A stretch of 64,000 nucleotides of DNA from Aotearoamyces nothofagi (GCA_015345905.1 JADDTR010000039.1:1-64000), one strand, 5' to 3'. Numbered from the stretch's first letter, positions 10,519 to 26,101 are shown. Notes: generated by a model from the sequence alone, not told the origin. Program-made: numbers and translations.

Positions 10519-13500
10519 GTACAGCGAGCGGGTACGTACAGAAAACGAGAGAGAAAGTGATGAATAGGACCTACATCGGAATTGCTGAAGGTAAAAGCTC
10601 ATATACGGAACATCTCGAGAACATACCAACCTCCTTCCTTCAACGACGCGTCAATCTTCGTGCTCTTGGGTACTGCATGCAGCAGTTCATAGGCCCAGAG
10701 TGACAAAAGGTGGATCGCTCAGGGGAGTATCACCAGGGCCTGCATCGGAGCCAGGAGAGATCGAGGGCCTGCTTCCGGAAAGGCCAGCAGGTCTAACGCA
10801 ATGGTGATAGTAAGAAGAGAGCTGGTTTCCGTGGGGAAGGGCGTGATTGCCGCTGAGAGAGGTCTGTACGGACCGTACGAGTGCGCTACCCGGTGGTTGT
10901 GGAATGTGGAAAAGTGGAGTTGGCTGTCGCGGCTAACAATGGGAAGAATGCATACCAGAATCTTCGTTTTTGCCGCTTTCAGCCATCGCGGGGACCCGGC
11001 GCAACAAGGTCATTATTGCAGGTACCCGAACCCTCGACGCAAGGAGATAGGCCCAGTACCAATGCCACGCCCTGCACCCATATTCGGACGGCGAGGTTAT
11101 TTATAGTGCGTGTTCGCCGGAGTTTCTTCATCTGGACGGAGTACATCTTCGCATGCTGTCCGCAAACGGCGCGGGAGGCTGCCATTGCCAGGCTGTTTAC
11201 AGCGACATAACGGCAAGATAATGTTGGAAGTGATGGGGAATGCTGGACCAGAGATACGATCTCTCATCGACGATCTCTCATCGACGCGGATGGCCCACCA
11301 ACCCGCTCCCGAGTATTCCTGGCGGCCAACCCGGCAACGGGACATCGCGCTGTCATGATATGATATGATAAGGGAGAGCCGCCGCACCGTACGAGTAAGA
11401 TCCTAGGAAGGCGTCGGGTTCTTGATTCATGAGGAATGTGGTGATATCACCAAGCCCACGGAACAACAATATATACTGCGGCGTACGAGTCTCGGCATCG
11501 GACTATCGTTTCTCCGAGCTGCGGTCCGCAGCGACTCCTTGATTGATCGCGTCGTGAAGAATGCACTCTGTCTGCACCCGTCCTGTCCACGTAACTTATG
11601 CCCTCCGCCGAGACTATTGTTGGATATGATCAGCCTTGAAGCGCCTGGCCGGTACGAGGGCGTACGTCACCCGCGAAGCCATTCCCGCTGTCTGGAACGT
11701 CTGTTGAGGATTCTTCAGAGAAACCCTCTCATCCCTTGGGATTCTATTGCTCAGCGGAGACGGAGTTGCTGCACCGACACGCTGTATCTACAGCAACTGT
11801 GCTGTCGGATAAAGTATAAACTGCCACCGCCGGTGTAGCTGTGTCTCATCCACGTGTTTCTGTAGTTCTGTGGCGTCTCCTTCCTGGTATATGGTATGGT
11901 AGGTATATACAGTACAGTACATGTCACAGCTCTACTAGAGCGCATTCTGGTATTGTTGCGAGACTGCTCTGTTCGGTTCAGCCAGTCCATTGCTGATATC
12001 GTGACCCAGAAATGCTGTAGTTGGCAGTGATGCATGCATACCAACGATTGTTTTGATTTGGTTCTATACGCTCCGTTGTTGCCAAGTCCAGCCGAAACTC
12101 GTGATTTGGGATCACCTTTGCCATATTCAGAACGCAACAACACGAGAAGCTGCTTCTTTCAGAATTCGTGCTGTAGTATGTGATACCCAGCATCATAATT
12201 CTAATTCACAGAAACGACTGGCAGGACCAGGAGCAGCACTATACACATCTATCGGCTACAAGAATGTAAATGGTAAGGCGAATACGCAGGAAATCGATGA
12301 TAAGGTGTGAGTCTGCAACAGTCGGCTCATCCGGCTCACTCCCATAGTAACGCTCTGGTGGCGGTGCAGATTCCACAGGAGATATAGCCATAACCGGATT
12401 CAGAATATGTATCTAATCTGTATAGATTTTCATAGCCTTGATCTAATCTTGTGCAGTGTGAAACGGTGGTCTGGATGGTTAATCGCAGCTATAAAATCAA
12501 TATCATGCCACCACACCAAGCCACGATATGCCAACAACGGCGGAGCTCTCGGGGCTGTGGTAAACGGCCATACCATGTCTAGCTGACATACCATCGTTTC
12601 TGCTTGACCACAAAGAAGGTATGTGGTGTAGTTATGCGAACACGAACAATCTAGCTGAATCCGTTCAACCAGGCCTGCATTCAACGCATTCGCGTGAGCG
12701 TTCTTGAGAGATAAGCAGGCTTCACCACCTCCCAAGATGTCCCAAGACTCTCCAAGTCTCCAGCAAGAAGCAATACGCGGCACAAAACAAAACCTACGAC
12801 GACATAAACAGGAGTGCATGAAGCTTCGAAATGTGGAATTAGGTATATAACATTTAATTTGGCCACGCAATCCCTCGCTCGGTACAGTACTTGATATCAG
12901 GTCACTTTTCCCCACCCAAGCGCTCTAGTAGTTCCGAGGAATGTTTCCTAGGCTTTTATATCCGTCCATCTATTCCATCACGTGGTATACCCAGTATGAA
13001 AGTGCTATAGATATATGCCCGAGCTTCGTACGCGGTCTGGGAAAGATGCAGGGCGGGAGCTAGGTGCAGCCCTGGGTTGAGAGGGATAGTATATGGGTCA
13101 TAGTATTGGTTTAGGTAGTGAACGTTGGTGGCTTGTTGTTCAGAGCCGAGGCTGCATGCTTGGGGGGTGATGCGGAGGAATATAACTGCTCTCAAGATCT
13201 TTTTATCTACGGTGGGAAGTCAAAACAAGATCTGGAGAGGAAGTAGGCCCTCGAAACCGTAGACGCTGAACGAGAGACCTGGCGCAGACTACCTCGTCTC
13301 GACCTCTCCATACGTATCTCTCAATAGACACCTTGCTGTCGAGCATACAAACAGTGAAGCAAGCACTCCTATCATCCCCATCCCACCACCCCATATCCTC
13401 TCCCTCGCAGCCCAAATCCCAAGCCCTCACCAAGCAAAGCTCCGCGCTCGAGAATGCGACAGTGCTAGCTAAAGATAAGCCCACGTCACAGCTATACCAC

Positions 13501-14650
13501 GCTCGCAACATTAGCTGCGAAAGGCCTAGCAGGTAGAATGAATCACCAGCAAAGAACTGCCCATCGACATCTATCTCGTTTCCGCCCCGACTCCCGCTCA
13601 GCAGCCCTGAGCCGTCGAGGGATCTCTTCCGCTCCGTCCATGCCACCCCGATACCGGTTCGGGCAGGGAGAGCGCTGACCGCGCTGTGCTGTGCCCGCGA
13701 CGACCAGCGCCCGTCTCCCGGGAGCGGCGGTCGTCGGGGCTGCTATGGTGCAGCCACGGTCACGTAGGCTCTGGAGACAAATCCCCGTATGGATCCCCCG
13801 GGCCATCGCAGATCAGCTTGCAACCTCGCAGGCACGAGTCTCGCGGCAAGACTCTCGCTCCCAGCAAAAAAGGCGCGCGCCAGGTCGCCATCAAAGCTGG
13901 GATGGGATATATACCCATGGTGACGAAAACGGAGAATCCGTCCGCTAGAGCGAGGCTGCGCACTCTCTGTTCCTGACAGGGATATATTTCCCGTCGAGGA
14001 GCGATCAACTTGCCTGCCTGCCTGCTTGCGGCGAAACGGATTCGCAGAGTACTTCCCGGATATAAATAAATCCAGCCTGGAAAAAATCTCTCAGGGCCCC
14101 TTTCCCTCTCCCCCCCTTTTTGCTGCCACAAACCTGGCGTGGATCAATCAATCAACCAATCGATACAACTCGCAATAGCTCATTAAAAACCGCAAGCCAT
14201 CTTCACAAGATCCTGCAGACTGGCATTAACCATTACAGACAAGTCTTACGATTGGAGCAGCTCTTGCTCTCCTAGCTAAATATTTTCTAGAATAAGGAAT
14301 GCACACTTCATTTACAGGATTCCTGCTATACCCGGCGAGCGAGGATCGACGCCGCAGTGAGGTTTGTGTGCCTCATTCACGCATTACCCATCCGATACAT
14401 CTCTACAGTCTCGACTAGACGTTTATCTGAACCGGAAAGAAGACCCAGGCTCTTTCCTGCCGACCTCGCATAGGCTCTGCCATGTTGCTACATGTCTTGC
14501 TCAAGCTACCTAGGTGCACATCCCGCAAAGGTTCCTTCTCTCTCGCACAGCCATCGAATCAAAAGCCAGAGTCCGAGTATCTCCTCTCCTCACTAGAATA
14601 TATTCCCTCGCCGTCGTTGTGTTGTAGAAAATGTTTATTAACAGGGTAAT
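10519..14650. other. 4.1-kb gene-poor region
   Basis: No open frame here shows a recognisable family, a credible intron chain or sustained coding-like codon use. Present are a tandem 15-bp duplication (GATCTCTCATCGAC type) at about 11259-11288, ATGGTATGGTAGG and TACAGTACAGTACATG stretches near 11891-11922, and a GC-rich block at 13600-13850. Some short frames (12430-12915, 13760-14131) were inspected and not accepted. The region could hold long UTRs, non-coding RNA or small orphan genes that reading alone cannot reveal. Confidence 0.45.
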
Positions 14651-15110
14651 TTAAACGAGAAGATATATCTCGAGAAGACTGCCCTGATTCTGCACCCGCA
14701 AGTCCCTAAGACTAGCCGAGACGTAGACCACCACATCATCCAGACCATCCGCAAAATCAGCGAGGTCTCTGCCGGGCAACTCGAGTTCCCAAAGTGCGCA
14801 TCGGACGTGCGCCTGCAGGCCTGCGATGACGCTTTCGGCGTAAGGGACAGCATCAGAGCGGCCATTCGATGCCAGGTCGCCCAAAGCACGAGACAGCGGT
14901 CCACGGTCGTACGTCTCGCTGAAGTCGAAGGTCTAGGTCTGATCCCACAAAGACATCCTCTTCCAACTCGATTAGATGGCTTCCCATTGGAGCCTCCAGA
15001 TGTATTTGAGGTGCAGCTATTGTAGGAATGCCAACGCCCATTGCATTGAAAAGATCCAAGTGCTGCTTTATTATATACTGTTCCGCTAGGTCCTCGACTG
15101 ATGATAAAAC
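14651..15110 (-). pseudogene. unrecognised coding-like fragment in two frames
   Basis: On the minus strand, about 15110 to 14930 reads as a coherent peptide (for example LFNAMGVGIPTIAAPQIHLE and HLIELEEDVFVGSDLD). From about 14935 to 14651 a different frame continues in the same style (YDRGPLSRALGDLASNGRS, then LADFADGLDDVVVYVSASL) to a stop. No GT-AG pair joins them cleanly, so a frame disruption near 14935 or an unrecognised splice is possible. I do not recognise the family and assign no function. It lies next to another frame-disrupted gene (15459-16829), consistent with a decaying gene island. Confidence 0.3.
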
Positions 15111-15458
15111 TTGGAAGAAAGGTAGAATTCAATACCTACCACCAAGAAAAAAAAGCCACTCCAACACATCGCTCGCAACAAGGATATAAAACGGAAACAT
15201 CAACATCCAAATGTATTCAGTATTCAGTATTCAGCACTCTAATTCTGAAGAAGATCATGAGATGGATCGAAACAGAGCCGCTCTGTGACACCAGTACAAG
15301 ATCCGATCTCGGGATTGCATCTAACATCACACACGGATCCTTAATCGCTCCATCTCTCCTATATTACAAACCTTGAAAATCTCAAGCAAACCCCCATTCC
15401 CGACAGACGGAATAGACGGACAAACGCATCACGATCCTCTTCCACGAGCGCAATACCT

Positions 15459-16829
15459 CTATTTCCCATAACTGACCGTGATATCCGTCGTCTGCTTGAT
15501 CCCACCAGAATTACTCAGAGCCTCTCTATAGCTGCCCAGAATACTCTCGTCACTTGTGTTGCTCGGACGCTTCCCATACTCGACTGTAGCAGCAGACGTC
15601 GCGGATGGGTTCCCAAAGACGCTTCCGCCACCGACCGAGTTGAGAGGGAAGGACTTCCCGCTCTTGGATCGGATGCCGGATTCTTCGCGTTCGTAGCCGC
15701 TGTTGTCGGATGAGCCGGCACTGATGAGTTTTTTGTAAAGCGGGCGCAGCACGGGGATCGTGGCGCAGAGCATGGTGCATAGTAGCTCAGAGGAACCCCA
15801 GAGGATGAGCGGTACAGTTCCGTCTGGTTAGGTGGTTAGCAGAATGAAAGGTATGTGTTTTGGATTGACTGTTATTGGTTGAGGTAGGGATTTGGATTGC
15901 TTGTCGTTGGTCGAAGTTGTAGGAAAGGGAGACTTACAGGTGTAATCAGATCGCGCACTGAGACCTTGGAGTTTAATGGCTCGAACGATACCACAGATAC
16001 CAGCACTATTTTACCAGGTCAGGAATGACTTGAGCTCTAGAAGAAGTAGAACTTACAAAATACCCAACGAAAGACCAAAGGCAATCGTGAAACGTTCTTT
16101 ACGCTTCAACTGGATGTTCCACAAGAAGATCCAAGGGAACGTGGCAAGCACGAAATCCATAGCCGCACACCAGCCTGTGAGAAACTATTAGCAAGCCTGA
16201 CTATAGATACAGGTTTGTAGGAAAGAAAGGAGTGAACGGGGCAAGAAAACTCACTTCCAGAAAAGACGGCATTCTGCGTAAAGTTGAAGTTCGTCGTATG
16301 AGGGATCGAGGGATCGAAGACGGCTCTAAAGGGTGTAGTTTGAAAAAAGTCCAGGATGGCACAACTGGCACAGACAAAGGCCAAGCTGAAGATACAGAAA
16401 TAAAGGAACCAAGTATGCCATTTGATAACGACGAGGCGGAGCAAGAAGACGGCTACAGAGATCTTGCTCGTGGCAATAGCAGTGATGTTGAAAGTTTGGC
16501 CGACGATTTCGAATATATTCGACCTGACGAATTGGGCGTTGGTGAGGTCTGCTGCGTGGCTTCCCAGACCGTACGTTGCCGCAACGGTGCAGAAGATGGA
16601 GTAGAATACAAAAAGGAACTTTTCATTGTTAGAAGGAGAGGGAGGGAGGGAGGAGGTTGTTTGATATTACCATGCTCATAACTGCGAGATGGTCGTCCCA
16701 TCCTGTACTGCGGATGAGTCTCGTCCGAGTATAGATGCGTAGAGAGATGAAGATAAAGGCAGCAAATGTCTCAACCCATAGCACAATGATTGTAACTGGG
16801 CCCAAGCCCGCCAGATGGTGTTCCACCAT
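15459..16829 (-). CDS. rhodopsin-like (PTH11/SAT4-type) seven-helix membrane protein, frameshifted
   Basis: Five exons (16671-16829, 16255-16618, 16057-16174, 15938-16005, 15459-15824) encode a fungal integral membrane protein of the rhodopsin-like/SAT4 family, about 357 aa if in frame. Seen are helix 1 (TIIVLWVETFAAFIFISLRI) followed by the family signature STGWDD, the YGLGSH loop, an FVRSNIFEIVGQTFN helix start, the SWCAAMDF segment, and the last-helix motif CATIPVLRPL. Between WGSSELL and CTMLCA the sequence has one base too many at about 15780-15781: the conserved spacing W-x3-E-x6-CA-x2-P is restored only by ignoring it. All introns have good ends (50-113 nt). Either the gene is decayed or the assembly has an error here. 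The family includes surface-sensing receptors such as PTH11, but the ligand is unknown. Confidence 0.75.
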
Positions 16830-19800
16830 CTCTCAAACTGCTCGACCGCTACCAGACAAGCAATAACGACAATGAAGGTAAAGAGCAGGAAACAAGAATG
16901 ATAAGAACTACGCAAAGCAGCAAAACGGCCGCGGCAACAACAAAAATCCGTCAAGAGATCCTATGTATAGTCAAGCATCAGATCGAACAAGTTGGCGACA
17001 ACACTTCTTTCTGGAGATGCTGCAGACGGTAGATGGATGTATCTAGATATACGGCTCAGTACCGACTGCAGACAACCCGATCGATCTATATTGCAATGTC
17101 CTGCGCATCACCGGTAGTGGTTCAACTCTCCGATCAGATCAACTCGATTACAGCCATCAGGAAGTAGGATGGTCCCTGTGGCCAAATGATGCTTGCCGTT
17201 ATCATCCCCCCCTAATGCTTGTTCCCGGTTCTGAAGGCGACCCGGCCAACTCCAGCAGCGAAAGCATGAAGGTTTCAGAATCCAAGAACACATGCAGGAA
17301 AGAACAAGGGAAGAGAGAGGCAGGGACAGGTAGTGAGCACTGTTGTATGTATTATTCAGGGTTTTAGGAATTTATTTGCCATGCATGGAAGAACTATGCT
17401 GGAAATGATGATCGGCCAGTTCTGACTGTCCTGGGGTTTCGCCGTTGAGATACAATTAAAACGACCTACTTCTGCAAGGAAAGGAGATGGTCCGGAAACC
17501 GGTGGAGTGGGATGAGCAATTTTTCAGGGTCGCCCAGTAAGAGTGGTCCTTTTTTAGTCACTGTAGGGCGTGTAGAGCGCTGGGGTTCGACCTGGATGGA
17601 GAGGAGTTTAGGGGGAGACGAATATGCTTAGAGTGTCCATGGGCCAGTGGGTTCATCTGGGATAATGCAAGGTAAGACAAAAACGAAGCTCTTGAAGCGG
17701 TAATCTGTGGATTTCGGATACTTCGCGTCCGATACGTACGTAAAGGCAGTAGGGTGAGTTGGGAGGAATAATCCTAATACCCCGTAGCCCACTCTCCTAC
17801 AGTACTCCATAGCAGTACTCCGTGGTACTGAAATAAAGAGTCTGATAGTCAGTAAGAAGAGTAGAGGCTCTCCGCGTCAGGTACAGTATTGACCAAAGCG
17901 GCAGGCCTGGTAGATAATGTCAAGCAACGTCTGCTAGGAGAACCGGAACGGCGAAGATGAGGTGCTTTCAAATTCGGAGGACACAAGTACAGACAAGCAC
18001 CAGCACTGTAATGCCAGCTCGCTACCAGACAGGGCAGGGAACCTCTGAACCAGCACCAGTAACAAGCTCCAACGCCAGTGATCTTTCCACTATGCGGAAG
18101 TCAACGGCCGACGGGCCGAGCCAAGATCTGTGCCCAAGAAACGAGCCTCCGGGTTGAACTGTGCATGTCCCGTAGCATACGGAGTATCCGTACAGCTGTA
18201 CAGGTCTGTCAGGGCGCAGAGCAGTCGCCGCTTTGTCGTGTCGAGGCGCCGTTGTGCTTGCCCCACCAGGACCAGACACCGTCGGGATCTGGGTGCCAAG
18301 GATTCTGCATAGAAAATAGAAGATAGTAGAGCAGTCCTATACTGTATACTGTACTGTACCGCAGTACTGTAGCAGATACTATAGAACGTGAGCATCTACT
18401 GTACTCACCTACTTACTAGTACTGCGAATAGCTCAAATCGCCGAGCACAGCGACGCTGATGCAGAAGCTAGGAAGGTTAGCAAGCACGTGATGAATTGAG
18501 CAATTCCTCCAGCGATGTACCATGCGATGAACCATGCAATGTGCCATGTACAGTACCAGGGACAGAACCGGTACAGAACCGGTACAGAACCATGTACTGG
18601 ACAGTATAACCTTGCCAGTTCATGTATGCGTGCACCAGGCCCATAGATACCGTATCAACACCATAATAATCCCATACTAATACCGCACTACCGCAGACAG
18701 CCTGCAGCAAGAGCATCGCCGACAGCGCCGGAGTCTCATGGTGCCCGATGAGGCAATTCTGATGCAGACGACGCATGCGTGCTGGTGGATGCCAACATCA
18801 AAGCGTCACTGCGAAAGACCCCGATGATGCAAGACACAGCTCAGGCCATTGAGTGCACATCGATCGATATAGAAGGATCATCAGCAGCGCAGCGAAGATG
18901 CGGTTGTGCCCACCAGCAGTTGGCACCGGAGAGATGGAGAAGAGAGGTGGAGAAGAGCGACGGAGACGAAGCCTGCCAGAGAGGGATCCGGGATTGCGGA
19001 GATACTCCGGTTGCGGAAGAACAGTGCGCCCGCAGACGCCGCCGAGGCTGCGAGGGAGTGCCGGCCGGCAAAATGGACTCGGCCAGTATAAAATCCTGTG
19101 GTGTGCTGGGATGGACTCGGCCAGCATGATCCAGTACAGCATAAGCATCCAGGCAGGCTCGCGCAGGTACGTACTGGATGTACGTACGTAACTTACTATC
19201 GATGCTTCTCTCCTACTCTACTGCTGATACCGAGTATACCCACTGCACGCGCTGTACCTGCGCGCCCCTCTGCGTACCGTGCATGCCGAGTCCGTATTCG
19301 CAGCGATGGTTGATCCTCACTAATTTCATCTCCAACTCCGCTTGGCTCGGAGAGACTGCTTAGTTCTCACAGCGTGTGGAGTGCCGTGTATATCTTGTCC
19401 TGTATAGAGGATGCTGCTGCTCGAGAGTGCCAAGTATACGGACGATACCAGGTGCTGCAGGCCTGGACGTACACCGGCCTGCACTGCACAGATGATTAAT
19501 GCGTGCCTGCTCCACTGCGCCGTGGGACGCTCTACTGCTTCCTGTACTGGACTGTATAGCACCCCGAACGCGACCAGGACGGTGCCCGCTCTACCCTATC
19601 TGTTCCATCTAACTAACTGCGTCCTACAGTAGCAGCTCTCGCCGTCCTCCTCCTATTCTCCCGCGACCTCACCGCCCCGCCCAGCGCCCAGCCAGCTTAC
19701 GCGTTGTGCGCACTACCAAAGCGGAAGGCCATCAACCGTGTCCTCCTCGTCCATGCCCTCGTTCCAGGCCGAACCTTAACGCAGGTAAAGCGTCCCCGGT

Positions 19801-22800
19801 CCCCATGCCACAGCACTCCCGTTCCCGGAAACCCAAGACGCAGATCTGCGCAAGTCTGAACGGGAGCGGCGTGTGTCGTGTCCCGCATCGTGGCGGTCCG
19901 GCTCGGCAGTCAGGGATCCTTCTTCTTCTTCTTCTTCTTCCTCTGTCCTGCGTGCTGCCTCTTCTTTGCATGCTGCCATGGATGCCTTTGATAGGCACGT
20001 GTCCTGCAGGTAATATTGCGTGTTATGATATCTGGGATCTGCTAAGATACCGTATAATCGCTGTGACTCGAGCTTGATAAATCAACCAGGGCACGTTTTA
20101 CTTGGTATCGCAGTATTCAGCGACTATTCTTCTTCTCCTCCCACTCCGGACACTACGGTTGTCCCCGTCTCCACCGCGCACGCTCCCGGCGGACCCAGCT
20201 TTCCGCCAGCAGTAATGTTTCCACTTTATGCTCTACTTGTGAAGCACTCTAGAGCGAACCTACTGTACAGGTATACAGTAACTGCTCCCTGCTTACCCCC
20301 ATGGCCTGCCCAGTTCTCGGAGTCCGGGCCTGCTGGGTCCGCTATGTCGTAGCGTGCACGGTATGGACTGTGTGTCTATGATATACAGTACCAACTGTAC
20401 TGTACTGTGGGCTCAGCTAATCGAGAAATGATGGAGGAGGCGAGAAGGCTACAGAGATGTACCGGATGGATGGGTGGGTAGTATCTATATACTTATCATA
20501 TCCTCACTTACAGCACCGCGACAGATCCGTAACCATTTTTAAGCGCTCTACATCTCTGCATCTCTACATCTCTGCTCTGCTGCGCTTTACCGTGCAATCA
20601 ATCATCCGCCTCTCTTTCTATCGCACCGCGTTATGCGCCATCTGGCTGTGGAGCTGGGAGGGAGAGTGTGGAAGCCCTGTGGGGCGACCCGGTCCGTTCC
20701 GGCTACTCTGCCATGGACTTGAGAGACGGATACAGAGATATATACAGAGATATATGTATACGTACAGATATATACACAGAGGGTCCTACATACAGACAGA
20801 TACATAGACACGTACAGACGTAGATGACCAGACCCAGACCCAAACAGCACCACCAACAACACGCCTGCCTTTCTCTACTCCCCAGTTCTCCTTTCCTCCT
20901 CTCCTCCCCCATCTCGAATCCGCCAGTCGCCGATCCCCAGCCATCTCTCTCGCCAGCATACCTGCCCCCATCCAATCCATACCCAGATGCAGCGCGCCTC
21001 ACAACACCTAGCACAATCTGCTCTTCTCACCCACGTATGATACTGCAGAGCAGAGATATCCCATCCGGCCTCCCCATTCCGCAAAGCCCTTGGCGGAACG
21101 GCGTCGGGGTACAACTTGGCGGCGGTTCTGGAATCCGCAGTAGGCTGCGGCGTCTAATTGTTGTGGGTTCATTGGGCCATGCGTACTGGAGATGCCGCGC
21201 TGCCAGGTTTTCACTCCCTGTCTATCAATCCTTGGATCCCTCCACTTTTTCTGCGGTCGCTAGCATCTGGGCCCGGGACTGCCGTTGTATAGCTAGTTAG
21301 AGTGCTGGAGCTGTAGTCAGGGTAGGTCTGTAGGTACTGGACAGTACGTACAGTACCCAGAATCAACTGCTGCTAGCAGTATTCTATCGTGTTTATTCTA
21401 TCATCCATCATCTTTTCTCTTTCCGTCTCGGAATTGCCTCGTGCGCCGCATCGTGCAGCGCTTGGATCGACTGGGTTGAAATCTTTGCGATAGCCATAGG
21501 AACGCGAGTGCTCTTTTTGATATTCTTTCCTCACTGCTTGGAGTTTTGATTTCCATGTCGCTGTCCCCCTGTCGTGATATCTTCTTTCACATGTTCACAT
21601 TTATATACACAGAACAACACATGCATATACCCAAGCATAACATCCCCTAATCGACTTGCGCGCATCGACATCTCTTCGTCTAACATCACATCTATTACAG
21701 GAATTAACTGGGAATCAAAAGACGAGAAGATTACACTGTACTGTAGGAATGGAATCCCTACCAGTTCTCCCAGCACGTTCCCAGGTACAGCAAGCACGCT
21801 ATTCCGCAATCTCTGTTATCCCCGGGCTGCCCTGATCGCCAGGCCCAGAAAAAAAATCCACATCGTTTAAATTTCTTGTATCTAGACGGACGCTTGCTAG
21901 ATAGCCTGGATGGGGTTTGGGGAAGAGGTGCGTTTTGTATAGCCTTGTATGCTACGTCGAGATGGGTACTGTAGATGCTGTGAGGGGCAGATGGATGCTT
22001 TAATTATTAATTTATCTATCTATTTATCAATTTTGCTCTTTAATTAGGAGGAAAGACCGTGTTCTCGCGGGGTTTGGATTTTACTCCTCTGTGCTGTTGT
22101 CAGGATGGTCGTCAGCAGGCTCGTACTTTCCTAGAGAAGTTTAATTGATCGCTGCAGCTAATCAGTGCTGGGGATAAAGTATGCAGTCCTTCTTACTGTC
22201 CAGTCCCCCCTGAATAATCTCGTAAATCTACGGTGCTGCTTTTGCGGAACTCTTCAGGGGGGGTAGCACGAGATGGTATACAGTCGAAGTTACAGCACTA
22301 GTAAATGCCAACTTTGATCCTTAACGAGAGGACAACGTCTGCACTTGAGAACGCATCCACTGCGTTTAATTAATTATGTAGGCAGGCCCATTTAAGCTCA
22401 ACGTATCCTACCATGGCAAGAAGAGTCTAATCCGGTCCCAGTCTATGTCCCAGCCCAGGAATAAATATATATGGACCATCCTAGCTGCCCACCAAACAGT
22501 AGTAAGCTTTTGCAGCAGGACCTTCAGAGTTTCAGACTTGGGGGGAAATGAGGGGTCGAGATTTTTTTCAGAGCTTGTGTGATCATTGCCTTGATAGGAA
22601 GAGCTTGCGGCAATATTGGGTATCCATCTCGCCAGGGCCAGATCTGAAAGGGATATCTTCTCTCGTTTCGCAGGGGAGTGCCTAGAAAGAGATGTCTATG
22701 GTACTGAGAAAGTAGTGTCTATCAGATAAATAAGGATCACTAGCGGGTAGATGTGCATTATACTGCGTATTATACCACACACACTCGAAAAGCAGTATCT

Positions 22801-23606
22801 CATCTGGCCCCAGCCGCCGACTCACCGACTCCTTCCACTCTAATGCTCTGCAATTGGAAGATAACTCGACTTCCTTGTATGTGAATGAAGATGCGGCGAG
22901 TCTAAAGGCAAAGGGGCTGTTATACCCCTCTCAGGAATTATCATCCAATTGGTCCCGAGACTACGCCTCCAGAAAGCACGTCTCCAGTCCTCCTTATCAA
23001 GGAGACACGTCTTCACCGGTTCTTAGTCCTTTACAGCCTACGTGCTCGTGCTGCAGGAGGACTTCGTTCCGCCAGGGTCCTCACATGGACTGCAGGATTG
23101 CCACGATGGCGCTGCAGACTTCCCCACCTATGCGTTTGATTGCTCACAGGTACAACGTGGTTGTCATGATTTGTACGGCATAACTCCCCACTGGGGTCCC
23201 GATTATTCTTCACCAGTACCACAGGACTGGCATGATTTGTGCCGCACATGTATTCCTCTGGCCCAAAAGATAAGGCGCTTGTGTAGATACTGTACATCGT
23301 ATTGTACAGAACCATCCGGGTTCCACAGAACATAACTTTCGCGCAGCCCACAATGCCTCCAAATATTGCTTCTAGGACCTAATCCGTGACCGCCAGTTCA
23401 CTTCGAATGTTATATCTCGTACGAGCGGTATCCCCCGTCGGCAGTTCTCGGGGGGTGACTTTGTATAACAGTCAACCGGCCCCTCCTTCTATCAACCCCT
23501 CCCTTTGATAGCTAAGACGCCTTGACTTAGGCATCTTGTCATCCCATCTCCAGCTTCCATCACACCGCAGACCGACCAGAAGACAACCCCATCCCATCTC
23601 TCCATC
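16830..23606. other. 6.8-kb gene-poor region rich in GTACTGTAC-like words
   Basis: No credible gene is found on either strand. Words such as TACTGTAC, GTACAGTAC and TACGTAC recur from about 17.8 to 21.4 kb (for example 18334-18420, 18545-18610, 20379-20410, 21329-21358). A threefold CAGAACCGGTA-like tandem lies at 18560-18590, a (TTC)n run at 19918-19942, and a GATATATACA-type run at 20738-20785. The 22854-23351 frames have no domain and unstable frame use. No target-site duplications, long terminal repeats or transposase motifs were seen. Confidence 0.45.
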
Positions 23607-25571
<1,965 letters not shown>

Positions 25572-26101
25572 ACTTGTGACTGGGAATGGGGCCAGGGAAA
25601 TGTATGTGAAACTGGTTATGATATGTCTGATGCGAATCGTTTAAATTAGATAAAGTAGAAATGAAATCATGTAATCTGTCTTTTTAGCGACCAATTTCTT
25701 GCTCGATTCGAAGTAACAGGAGAGGCCTCACTTGAGAGACATAGATGTACGCCCCTATAATCCAGCGCGTCTTTCATAACCATGCTGCTGTACAATACAA
25801 AAGAATCCATACCGTCTTCATCATCAGCAGCGAGCTAGCATAATTACTATTATAGCATAGAAGGCCTGCCACAACCAAGGAATTTAAAAAGAAACACGAA
25901 AATATACACCTTTGTTGGATATAGGTAATTCAAAGGTAGTTGAGCTGGGATTCAGACGAGGACGTCAGGTGAAGATACCGATAAACAATGTTGCGCACGG
26001 ACCAGGTCGCTAGCGTTGATCTCCAAATTTATATTTCCAGAAAATCGTCAAAAAAGCTCAAAAGAAGCCCAGAATCCCCCTCGCGCATTCCACCACCCAC
26101 A
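25572..26101. other. intergenic, tandem genes
   Basis: VAO 3' region and UTP18 promoter. AT-rich with no recognisable element. An in-frame extension upstream of the UTP18 start exists (from 25988) but has no family support. Confidence 0.4.

Noticed and set aside
12430-13195. Candidate small genes in the 10.5-14.6 kb desert
   Set aside because: Frames of 60-160 codons are expected by chance at this density; no family, signal or intron evidence.
17581-17600. tRNA-like GGGGTTCGACC word
   Set aside because: No cloverleaf partners or anticodon arm can be placed around it.
22854-23351. Possible gene upstream of vanillyl-alcohol oxidase
   Set aside because: Frames alternate without splice sites, and the translations have no domain or consistent codon use.
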